Shown one piece after another: positions 1-6,267 of a DNA stretch of 64,000 nucleotides. The first letter of the stretch is position 1; the number at the start of each line of letters is the position of its first letter. The notes beneath the pieces were generated by a model. That model was given only the letters and a program-made list of their open reading frames with translations. It was not told the origin of the DNA and ran no database searches. The translations under genes were made by a program, and so were the position numbers. The DNA comes from Aquincolibacterium sp964606385 (GTDB lineage: Bacteria; Omnitrophota; Omnitrophia; Omnitrophales; Aquincolibacteriaceae): the NCBI GenBank assembly GCA_964606385.1, contig CAZSFZ010000003.1, positions 1 to 64,000 on the forward strand, written 5' to 3'.

Positions 1-3
1 GAA

Positions 4-307
4 TGGCTCCCCCGCCTGGGATCGAACCAGGGACACTGCGGTTACGGTCTGACTTCGGTTACCCGAAGAGTCGGACTTTCTCTTTGCCATGTCCACAAAA
101 AAGGATTTAGGCAGCAGGTGTAAAGTCTCTGCACTTGCCCCCTATGCCGAAAGGCATAGGTGCTAGCTCAGGGTTGACCATCAAATGATGGCTTTCCCTG
201 ACTTAGCCTGCTTGTCACCCCAAGGTTTCCCTCGGGGGCTGCTAACTTTGAGCGAACTACGCTCACTCGTGCACAGCCGCATGCTCTACCAGCTGAGCTA
301 CAGGGGA
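4..307 (-). tRNA. tRNA-Asn(GUU) interrupted by a group I intron
   Basis: Read on the minus strand, exon 1 (307..273) starts TCCCCTG and contains the D arm GCTC/GAGC and the 5' anticodon strand TGCGG. Exon 2 (44..4) contains the 3' anticodon strand CCGCA, the T arm CCTGG-TTCGATC-CCAGG, the acceptor strand CGGGGGA, discriminator G and an encoded CCA. Joining the exons gives a 76-nt cloverleaf whose loop reads CT-GTT-AA, hence anticodon GUU (Asn). The 228 nt between them form a group I intron inserted between anticodon positions 35 and 36. The exons are in normal order, so this is not a permuted tRNA or tmRNA. Confidence 0.93.
45..272 (-). ncRNA. Group I self-splicing intron in tRNA-Asn
   Basis: The 5' exon ends GGCTGT and an internal guide GCAGCC lies about 30 nt inside the intron, giving a P1 helix with the expected G-U pair at the splice site. 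The last intron base is G (45). Core elements are visible: P/Q pairing CAGGG with CCCTG (P4), an R-like GCAGAGACTTTA and an S-like AAGAGAAAGTC whose GACTTT/AAAGTC pairing forms P7. The layout resembles the small tRNA introns of subgroup IC3. The intron is too short to hold a homing endonuclease gene. Splicing is inferred, not shown. Confidence 0.9.
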
Positions 308-325
308 ATAACATTTGAAAGAACC
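301..325. repeat. tRNA 5'-end/leader repeat, copy 0 (at the tRNA)
   Basis: On the plus strand this begins CAGGGGAATA and runs into the tRNA leader ACATTTGAAAGAACC. It is the first base pairs of tRNA-Asn plus its immediate upstream sequence. Closely similar copies follow at 422..447 and 808..833. See those entries for the element they bracket. Confidence 0.7.
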
Positions 326-350
326 ATGATCATTCCCCCATCATCGCTGA

Positions 351-447
351 GCTTCCGCCCCGAATTGTCGAACAATTCGAGGACGGATTCGTCCTCCGCT
401 TGAATTTCAGCGGAGGCGAAACAGGGGAATAAAACATGTTAAAGAAC
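351..447. repeat. Palindromic repeat unit A, ending in a copy of the tRNA 5' end
   Basis: The unit starts GCTTCCGCC, holds hairpins GAATTGTCGAACAATTC and GAGGACGGATTCGTCCTC and a further inverted pair around 397-416, and ends with CAGGGGAATAAAACATG then TTAAAGAAC (422..447), which copies the 5' end and leader of the adjacent tRNA. It aligns over nearly its full length with unit B at 744..833, apart from a small gap in the last stem. It lies directly before the 3' end of the GIY-YIG gene. Confidence 0.75.
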
Positions 448-687
448 AAACTTCTCATCCAGCCACCGTCTTCCGGCAGCTGTTTTAAAATACTTCTCTC
501 TATTCAAGCCATCTTTTCTAGACCGAAACTTTTCGAAATAAATAAGATCGAACGGCCGATTCTTGCTTGTCCAGCGATTGATGCCTTTGTTATGTTCAGC
601 CAGACGAACTGCCGGAGGCTTTCTTGTAAAGCCAGCGTATCTTTTTCCGTTCTTGCTGCTTTTTAAAATATAGACGTAATAGACCAT
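439..687 (-). CDS. Small GIY-YIG nuclease-domain protein
   Basis: The 82-aa protein is a single GIY-YIG domain of the UvrC N-terminal/YhbQ type. It shows YYVYILKS at residues 3-10 (GIY strand), KRYAGFT at 14-20 (YIG strand, here YAG), Arg and His in RLAEHN near residue 30, and the metal-binding Glu in LNREKYFK near 64. Such stand-alone domains are presumed nucleases of unclear role; some are mobile or occur in repeats. The start has GGAGG about 12 nt upstream. The gene lies between two palindromic repeat units that carry copies of the neighbouring tRNA-Asn 5' end, so it may be the coding part of a small mobile element. No intron-homing role can be assigned from sequence. Confidence 0.85.
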   Translation of the reverse strand: MVYYVYILKSSKNGKRYAGFTRKPPAVRLAEHNKGINRWTSKNRPFDLIYFEKFRSRKDGLNREKYFKTAAGRRWLDEKFVL

Positions 688-743
688 ACCATCTGCCCGC
701 CTCCTTCGGAGTCGGGTTCGTCCTTACCTTCTGTAAGGCGAAA

Positions 744-833
744 GCTTCCGCCTTGAATTGAAGAACAATTTAAAGACGGATCCGTCCTCGCCACCGGCGA
801 GGCGGAACAGGGGAATGAATCATGTTAAAGAAC
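744..833. repeat. Palindromic repeat unit B, ending in a copy of the tRNA 5' end
   Basis: The unit begins GCTTCCGCC, has AGACGGATCCGTCCT and CGCCACCGGCGAGGCG inverted repeats, and ends CAGGGGAATGAATCATG then TTAAAGAAC (808..833). It matches unit A (351..447) with the same order of parts. Together the two units flank the GIY-YIG gene as imperfect direct repeats. The stretch 688-743 between the gene start and this unit also contains short GC-rich inverted repeats. Confidence 0.75.
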
Positions 834-969
834 AGTCCCAAAAGCCTTGGGGAGCCCTAATTATAAAGATTGTTGCCCTAGGGTCAATGGGTGTTTTTGG
901 CCTTTTCAGAGGGCCTTCCACCTGTTATATTTCTATATGTAGGTAGTGACCGCAATCATGGAGAATTTT

Positions 970-1329
970 ATGGTGAAAAAAACAGGCTTGCAGTTGCTGG
1001 TTCTCGTCGTGAGCGTGTGTTTGGTCCCTGCTTCAGCTACCGCCGAGCGCGAAGAAACGATCTATTTTCAATCTATTCGGAGCATCGAAGGGTCTATCCA
1101 GAATGTCGATACCTTCCATAACCGGATCACGGTCCACTGGATGAATGACGATGTCATGCTCACCTACGAGGACGTCACGATGGATGTGAAGGATTCCACC
1201 GCGATCCTGAAAGAAGCTGAAAACATCAGGATCAATGACCTGGAAGTAGGCGATCATGTCAGCGTCCGCTATGACGCCAACGCGGAACCCCTCCCGCGCG
1301 CGATCAGCATCACGGTCGCCGAAACCTAA
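970..1329 (+). CDS. Small secreted protein of unknown function
   Basis: The protein is about 119 aa and unrecognised. Residues 1-25 form a signal peptide (MVKKTGL, hydrophobic core LLVLVVSVCLV, cleavage near ASATA). The mature part of about 95 aa is rich in beta-strand-like alternation and acidic residues and contains EGSIQNVD and LEVGDHVSVRYD. The 'GxIxxVD ... VGDxVxVxY' pattern resembles small OB-fold-like periplasmic domains such as DUF5666, but this is only resemblance. The ATG at 970 is chosen because GGAG lies 7 nt upstream and it starts the signal peptide; in-frame starts at 946 and 958 also exist. gpmA follows 53 bp downstream on the same strand. Confidence 0.7.
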   Translation: MVKKTGLQLLVLVVSVCLVPASATAEREETIYFQSIRSIEGSIQNVDTFHNRITVHWMNDDVMLTYEDVTMDVKDSTAILKEAENIRINDLEVGDHVSVRYDANAEPLPRAISITVAET

Positions 1330-1382
1330 GCCGGCACCTTTATCGGATCAAATCAAACCCCAAAGATCAGGAGAAGGAATTT

Positions 1383-2132
1383 ATGTATAAGCTCGTTTTG
1401 GTACGTCACGGAGAAAGCACCTGGAACAAGGAGAACCGCTTCACCGGCTGGACCGATGTGGACCTCTCTGAAAAAGGACTGCAGGAAGCCAAGGAAGGCG
1501 GACAGACCCTTAAAAAGGAAGGCTACGCTTTTGATATCGCCTACACCTCGGTCCTCAAACGCGCGATCCGGACGCTGTGGAACGTGCTCGACCAGATGGA
1601 CCTCATGTGGATCCCGGTCGTCCGCGACTGGCGCCTGAACGAACGCCACTACGGATCGCTTCAGGGGCTCAATAAATCCGAAACCGCCGCCAAGTACGGC
1701 GAGGACCAGGTCAAGATCTGGCGCCGGAGTTACGACACCCCGCCGCCGCCGCTTGAACCGAACGATCCCAGGAACGCGGCCTTTGATCCGCGCTACAAAA
1801 ACCTCAAGAAAAACGAGCTGCCGCTCACGGAATGCCTCAAAGACACGGTCGCGCGCGTGATCCCCTTCTGGAACGACACGCTCGCCCCGGCCATCAAGGC
1901 GGGAAAAAAGGTGCTTGTCGCGGCGCACGGCAACAGCCTTCGCGCGATGGTGAAGTTCCTCGACAATATCCCGGAAAAAGAGATCGTGGAGCTCAACATT
2001 CCGACCGGCATGCCGCTGGTCTATGAACTCGACAAGGACCTCAAGCCGATCAAGAGTTATTACCTTGGCGATCCCGAAAAGGTCAAAGCCGCCATGGAAG
2101 CGGTCGCGAACCAGGGAAAAGCAAAAAAGTAA
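1383..2132 (+). CDS. gpmA: 2,3-bisphosphoglycerate-dependent phosphoglycerate mutase
   Basis: The enzyme interconverts 3- and 2-phosphoglycerate in glycolysis/gluconeogenesis in the cytoplasm. The 249-aa length is normal for the family. The histidine-phosphatase signature LVRHGESTWN sits at residues 5-14 with the phospho-accepting His, followed by RFTGWTDVDLS. The second catalytic site is AAHGNSLRA near residue 180. ERHYGSLQGLNK, also typical, is near residue 85. A strong ribosome site AGGAGAAGG precedes the ATG. A rho-independent terminator follows at 2163..2203, shared with the convergent hemW. Confidence 0.97.
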   Translation: MYKLVLVRHGESTWNKENRFTGWTDVDLSEKGLQEAKEGGQTLKKEGYAFDIAYTSVLKRAIRTLWNVLDQMDLMWIPVVRDWRLNERHYGSLQGLNKSETAAKYGEDQVKIWRRSYDTPPPPLEPNDPRNAAFDPRYKNLKKNELPLTECLKDTVARVIPFWNDTLAPAIKAGKKVLVAAHGNSLRAMVKFLDNIPEKEIVELNIPTGMPLVYELDKDLKPIKSYYLGDPEKVKAAMEAVANQGKAKK

Positions 2133-2162
2133 GAGCCAAAGATTCGGCTTTCTATCCACTTC

Positions 2163-2203
2163 AAAACCCGGTCTTGGAGATCCCAGGACCGGGTTTTTTA
2201 TTT
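2163..2203. terminator. Rho-independent terminator between gpmA and hemW
   Basis: The inverted repeat AACCCGGTCTTGG / CCAGGACCGGGTT is followed by TTTTTTATTTT. It has A residues on the other flank, so it may work for both convergent genes, although it overlaps the last codons of hemW. Confidence 0.85.
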
Positions 2204-3328
2204 TCCGGCCTGATCCAAAAGGGAACCAAAAACGTCTTCTGAGAGGAATTGACCGCGGGGGGTAAGTCGCAGATTGTCTCCGCGCGTCTCCAGAAAACCA
2301 TCTTTTATGAGCGAGTGAACGCGGTCTTTTAATTGCGGGTAGATCTTGGGGAAATCTCCGGGCGTAACCCCCTCCCGAAGGCGCAATCCCATCACAAAGG
2401 TCTCTGTTTCCTTCTCTGCATCCGAAAGATTGTCTTCCACGGCATTCTTCCAATCCCCCGCTTCGCACCGGGCAAGATAGCTCTCAAGGTCCGGCGCCAG
2501 CTGTGAACGGATACCGTTCAGGTAGCTGAAGGCGCCCGGACCCAGCCCCAGGTATTCCTGATTATGCCAGTAGAGAAGATTGTGGCGCGACGCAAAGCCG
2601 GGTTTCGCGAAATTCGAGATCTCGTAATGTTCATAGCCGGCTCCGGTCAGGCTTTCGATCGCGTTTTCATACATCCGGCCATGATCTTCTTCTGACGGTA
2701 GGTCCAACTTCCCCTCTTTTTGAAATCTTCCAAACGGAGTTCCTTCATGAACCTCAAGATCATAAAGCGAAACCTGTGAAGCTCCGAGCTCAACGCATTT
2801 TTCAACAGAATCGCGGAAGTCTTCGCCTGTTTGACCGGGCAAACGGAGCATCAGGTCAAAACTGATATTCGTGATCCCGGCATCGCGGATCTTTACCACT
2901 GTTTCCTTGATATCCCCGACCGTATGCCGACGTCCAAGCCTTTGAAGAATCCCATCCCGGAACGACTGACACCCGAGGCTCACGCGGTTCACTCCAAGGC
3001 CATGAAGGGCTTTAAGCTTTGCTTCATCGCCGTCTCCCGGGTTGAATTCGCAGGTACATTCATATCCCTCCCGGAATTTGAACGCTTGATGGATGCTTTC
3101 GGTCAACCGATCGAGCTCGGAAATGCTCAGGCTTGAAGGCGTTCCTCCTCCCAGATAAAGGGTATCGAACGAAAGCGGTCCGTGTCTTTTGCGGACATGG
3201 GCTAATTCCGCGAAGATCGCGGCCCAGAAACGCTCCCGCAGGGCCCGGGAAGGCTCTGCCGTGGTGACAAAATTGCAATACTGGCACCGGGTTCTACAAA
3301 AAGGTATGTGGGTATAGAGGCCGCGCAT
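2198..3328 (-). CDS. hemW: Radical SAM protein HemW (coproporphyrinogen oxidase-like heme chaperone)
   Basis: The 376-aa protein starts MRGLYTHIPFC and has the radical-SAM cluster motif CRTRCQYCNF (CxxxCxxC plus Phe) at residues 11-20, as in HemW and HemN. LYLGGGTPSSLS near residue 60 is the SAM-binding GGGTP. CEFNPGD, SLGCQSF and the HemN C-terminal domain follow (LRLREGVTP near residue 300). HemW proteins bind heme and are thought to deliver it to respiratory enzymes; true HemN has extra N-terminal residues absent here, so the HemW assignment is preferred. It converges with gpmA and diverges from the FMN-binding gene at 3492. Confidence 0.92.
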   Translation of the reverse strand: MRGLYTHIPFCRTRCQYCNFVTTAEPSRALRERFWAAIFAELAHVRKRHGPLSFDTLYLGGGTPSSLSISELDRLTESIHQAFKFREGYECTCEFNPGDGDEAKLKALHGLGVNRVSLGCQSFRDGILQRLGRRHTVGDIKETVVKIRDAGITNISFDLMLRLPGQTGEDFRDSVEKCVELGASQVSLYDLEVHEGTPFGRFQKEGKLDLPSEEDHGRMYENAIESLTGAGYEHYEISNFAKPGFASRHNLLYWHNQEYLGLGPGAFSYLNGIRSQLAPDLESYLARCEAGDWKNAVEDNLSDAEKETETFVMGLRLREGVTPGDFPKIYPQLKDRVHSLIKDGFLETRGDNLRLTPRGQFLSEDVFGSLLDQAGK

Positions 3329-3358
3329 GACGGTATTATATAAGAAACACCGTCCTGC

Positions 3359-3420
3359 CGGGGAACGTTGAACGTGGAACGTTTGCGTTCACCATTCATT
3401 TCCCGTTCCCCGCTTAACGG
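3359..3420. repeat. Dispersed palindromic repeat, copy 1
   Basis: The copy contains GGGGAACGTTGAACG on the left and CCCGTTCCCC on the right, so it folds on itself. It belongs to a six-copy family in this window (also 18325, 42530, 45906, 48454, 56539). It lies between the divergent starts of hemW and the FMN-binding gene, just upstream of the sigma-54-type site. Confidence 0.75.
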
Positions 3421-3429
3421 ATTTAATGT

Positions 3430-3445
3430 TGGCACGGGTCTTGCA
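3430..3445 (+). promoter_or_regulatory. Sigma-54 type (-24/-12) promoter
   Basis: TGGCACGGGTCTTGCA matches the sigma-54 consensus TGGCAC-N5-TTGCA exactly, with correct GG/GC spacing. It lies about 45 bp before the FMN-binding gene at 3492, which puts the transcription start near 3457. A TATAAT at 3469..3474 has no -35 box at proper spacing. An enhancer-binding activator would be required; none is in the window. Confidence 0.6.
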
Positions 3446-3491
3446 CTACTATCGCCGGGGAATTCCGTTATAATGATCGCTGGAGGTTGTC

Positions 3492-3962
3492 ATGCCCAAG
3501 ATCAACGAAATGCTGGAAGCCATCCTTGAAAAACGGGAGTTTGTTTCCATCGCGACTGTCGGCAAAGACGGCCAGCCGAACTCCGTCCCGAAATTCCTCT
3601 ACCGGGGCAAAGGCAGTTTTTTGTACCTGCTGGATTATGTGGCCGGAAAAACCATCACTAATCTTCGTGAGAATCCCAAAGCCTCGGTTTCCTTTATGGA
3701 CCTCGACACCCTGGAGGCTTACCGCATGAACGGGACCGCGAGGATCATTCAGAAAGGACCCGTTTTTGACGCCGTCCTGAAAGGCTGGAATGAAAAGCTG
3801 GTACAGCTTTCCACCGACCGCGTGATCGAGGCTGTCCGGACCGGAAAAAGGCGCAACCACTATGAAATGGGAATGACGGACCACCTGGCGGTGATCAAGG
3901 TGCGGCTCGAAAGCGTGATCAAGATCGGCCGCAAAGGCGACATTTGGAGAGAGGCGGTTTAG
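3492..3962 (+). CDS. Pyridoxamine 5'-phosphate oxidase family FMN-binding protein
   Basis: The 156-aa protein has the split-barrel fold pattern of the PNPOx-like flavin reductase superfamily. VSIATVGKDGQPNSVPK at residues 17-33 is the first strand pair, with 'LRENPKASVSFMD' near residue 57 and 'NGTARII' near 79. The family binds FMN or F420 and includes general stress proteins and small reductases; the substrate cannot be read from sequence. The start ATG has GGAGG at suitable distance. The gene is monocistronic, behind a perfect sigma-54-type promoter, and faces the convergent end of the hydrogenase-related operon 42 bp on. Confidence 0.85.
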   Translation: MPKINEMLEAILEKREFVSIATVGKDGQPNSVPKFLYRGKGSFLYLLDYVAGKTITNLRENPKASVSFMDLDTLEAYRMNGTARIIQKGPVFDAVLKGWNEKLVQLSTDRVIEAVRTGKRRNHYEMGMTDHLAVIKVRLESVIKIGRKGDIWREAV

Positions 3963-4004
3963 AATCCCGTCGTTCCGGGCTTGGGCTCTGATGAAAAGAT
4001 CCTG

Positions 4005-4682
4005 TCACTTTTTCTTTAGCCTTCCCATCAATCTTAAGAGTCCATCAAGAATGGTCAAGGGATGCGGCGGACAACCGGGGATGTAAAGGTCAACGGGGAG
4101 AATCGTGTCCAGCCCCTTGGAGGACTCGGGGCTATTCGAAAAAATGCCTCCGGAGATCGCGCAAGCGCCAATAGCGATAACGATCTTGGGATCCGGCACC
4201 GCTTCGTAAGTTTTCAGGAGCGCCTCTCTCATATTACGCGTAATAGGGCCGGTCACGGCAATGCCGTCCGCATGACGCGGCGAGGCCACGAACTGTATAC
4301 CGAAACGGCTGAGATCAAAGACAGGTGTGTTGAGCACGTTGGTGTCCGCTTCACAAGCGTTACATCCTCCCGCCGAGACCTGCCGAAGTTTGAGCGAACG
4401 TCCGAACATTTTCACGATCTTTTTATTCAAGGTATACGCCAAAGCCTCCGCATCCCCCTTGAAAAGAAGATCTTCACGCTTGGATACAGCCATCCGGAAG
4501 TCGTTAGAATGATGAATGCCGCTATCCGGAATAAAAGTTATTTTTCCAAGATCGACACTGTCTTTCTGTCCCGCGATGATGGGACGTCCCCGATAACGGG
4601 ACGGCAGGACCGGCGGCTTCCCTTTGGGAAAGGATAAGGTCCGGCAACCTTGCTTAAAACGTGTTATTAAAATCCTCAGCAT
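4005..4682 (-). CDS. hyfI: NuoB/HyfI-like small subunit fused to a ferredoxin-domain relic
   Basis: Residues ~95-225 are the NADH dehydrogenase 20-kDa/hydrogenase small-subunit domain that holds the proximal [4Fe-4S] cluster. The four ligands are visible: GGCNAC (two Cys), IGACA and GCPPHP. Residues 1-90 look like the C-terminal half of a HyfH/HycF polyferredoxin: GCRTLSFP...YRGRP at the start, and 'VDLGKITFIPDSGIHHSNDF', then AVSKREDLLF. In HyfH the corresponding stretch carries clustered cysteines (CxxC pattern); here they are Ile, Ile and Ser, so no ferredoxin clusters can form. It is the last gene of the operon, 31 bp after hyfG, with an AAGG-rich ribosome site. The fusion and loss of cluster ligands are seen directly; the evolutionary reading is inference. 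Confidence 0.88.
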   Translation of the reverse strand: MLRILITRFKQGCRTLSFPKGKPPVLPSRYRGRPIIAGQKDSVDLGKITFIPDSGIHHSNDFRMAVSKREDLLFKGDAEALAYTLNKKIVKMFGRSLKLRQVSAGGCNACEADTNVLNTPVFDLSRFGIQFVASPRHADGIAVTGPITRNMREALLKTYEAVPDPKIVIAIGACAISGGIFSNSPESSKGLDTILPVDLYIPGCPPHPLTILDGLLRLMGRLKKK

Positions 4683-4713
4683 AACAGCACCTTATCCTTC
4701 CGAGCGGTAAGCT

Positions 4714-6225
4714 TCATAGATCGTGCCCGCAATAGGACAAATTGAAACTTTTATTACATAAGGGAAAATCCGAGATCTCCTGACCGCGCATGGCCAGGGT
4801 CAATCCAAACCAGTTGTGGAACGACGGATCCTTGATCTTGTACCGCGTCAGGGCCCCTTGGCTGTCCGTCATGCCGACATGCATGATCTCGCCGCGCCAT
4901 CCTTCGACCAAAGAAACGGCGAGCGTCTCTGTTTTTAAAGCCCTCAAGGAAGAAAAAATCTCCCCCTGAGGCAGAGAAGGTAAAAGCTTCAACAAGAATT
5001 CCAGGGAGCGCATCACTTCCTGACGCCGCACCAGGGCCCTCGCGTAGACATCTCCCGTCGCAGCCAAAGAAATGGGGACGTGATAAAATTGCCATATCCC
5101 CGCGGAGTGGTCGATCCGAACATCGTGTTCCACCTGGCTGGCGCGCGCGGCGGGCCCGACCAACCCCAGATCTCGCGCATCCTTGGGTGATACGATCCCG
5201 ATGCCTTCAAAACGCGCAAGGACCGAGGGCCAGGTGAAAAGCAATTCGCTCACATCTTCGAACTCTTTTTTATAGCGCTTGAGTTTGCGGCAAAAATCCT
5301 CGGCCATCGGGGCCTCTATATCAAAAAGCACACCGCCCGGCCGGCACAAGCCCTTGCCAAAACGGTTCCCCGTCAATTCCAGTAATAAGTTGAGATAATC
5401 CCCGCGCATGCGGCCAAAATACGCGCTGGTCGGCAAGAAACCGGCATCCATTCCCAAAGCGCCCAGATCCCCCACATGATTCGCCAACCGCTCCAATTCC
5501 AACGCAATCGCGCGAATCGCCTGCGCCTTAAGCGGCACTTTACAACCTGCCAACGACTCCACTGCTTCACAGAACGCCGTTGAATGACCGATGGAGGTAT
5601 CCCCGGCGATAGACTCGCTTAAAAGGACCCCTTGCTTCAGATCTTTCCCTCGCATCATGGGTTCCATGCCGCGATGCTGGTATCCCAACTGGATCTCCAG
5701 GTGCATCACCTCTTCGCCATGACATTGAAAACGAAAATGCCCGGGCTCAATAATGCCGGCATGGACGGGACCCACGCCCACTTCATGGACTTCTTCGCCG
5801 TCCACGGTATAGAAGGGATAGGATCCCGGGATCGTCCGTTGCGCGATATCGGGCCAAAGATCCGAACCCCCCCGGTAATTCGTGTGATACCTGAGGGGCT
5901 TAAGCCATGGATGCCCCTCGGGTATGATCGCCCATTGTTCCGCGATCTCGCGTTCAAACCCCTGCGCCTGAAGAAGTTCCGGTGTTAAAGACTCAAAGCG
6001 CGGAGACTCCGCTGGGATCTTTGTCGAGAGTATCTGCAGCTCGGAATTTTCATCCAAACTCAGGATCGCGATCAGGCGAACGCTCCCCCCGGCTTCCGGA
6101 CTTCCGAAAAGATTCGCGAGTCGCGCGCCGTTTTGACAGCGAAGGAGCACTTCTTTGCGAAAGTCTTTTTCCGCCAAGACCGCGATATCCTTTAACGAAA
6201 TGTTGCCGCCATTGAATAATTCCAT
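4714..6225 (-). CDS. hyfG: Hydrogenase large-subunit/NuoD-like protein (NuoC-NuoD fused) lacking Ni-binding cysteines
   Basis: The 503-aa subunit has an N-terminal 30-kDa (NuoC-like) domain (~1-140) and a 49-kDa large-subunit domain, as in HycE/HyfG. Family marks are 'GPVHAG', 'RGMEPM' and ELERLANHVGD. In [NiFe] hydrogenases the nickel is held by RxCGxC and DPCxxC. Here the first is replaced by SIAGDTSIGH and the last by KSFNLSY before CGHDL, so all four ligand positions are substituted. This matches the energy-converting hydrogenase-related (Ehr) complexes rather than an active hydrogenase. The true substrate is unknown. It is followed by the small subunit and preceded by antiporter-like subunits. 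Confidence 0.9.
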   Translation of the reverse strand: MELFNGGNISLKDIAVLAEKDFRKEVLLRCQNGARLANLFGSPEAGGSVRLIAILSLDENSELQILSTKIPAESPRFESLTPELLQAQGFEREIAEQWAIIPEGHPWLKPLRYHTNYRGGSDLWPDIAQRTIPGSYPFYTVDGEEVHEVGVGPVHAGIIEPGHFRFQCHGEEVMHLEIQLGYQHRGMEPMMRGKDLKQGVLLSESIAGDTSIGHSTAFCEAVESLAGCKVPLKAQAIRAIALELERLANHVGDLGALGMDAGFLPTSAYFGRMRGDYLNLLLELTGNRFGKGLCRPGGVLFDIEAPMAEDFCRKLKRYKKEFEDVSELLFTWPSVLARFEGIGIVSPKDARDLGLVGPAARASQVEHDVRIDHSAGIWQFYHVPISLAATGDVYARALVRRQEVMRSLEFLLKLLPSLPQGEIFSSLRALKTETLAVSLVEGWRGEIMHVGMTDSQGALTRYKIKDPSFHNWFGLTLAMRGQEISDFPLCNKSFNLSYCGHDL

Positions 6226-6267
6226 AGACCCTCATCCCTTCCCCGCCGGTCCCCGGCTGGGTTCTTT

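Noticed and set aside
1..310. Possible tmRNA or permuted tRNA
   Set aside because: The two tRNA halves are in normal 5'-3' order and the insert has group I core pairings, so an intron explains it.
185..403. 72-aa plus-strand open frame
   Set aside because: It lies across the group I intron, the tRNA exon and the repeat unit, with no protein features.
1353..2468. 371-aa minus-strand frame across gpmA and the hemW end
   Set aside because: It covers a terminator and lies antisense to gpmA; composition is Arg/Phe-rich as in shadows.
3441..3474. Sigma-70 promoter TTGCAC/TATAAT before the FMN-binding gene
   Set aside because: The spacer would be 22 nt, too long; the TTGCA is better explained as the -12 part of the sigma-54 site.
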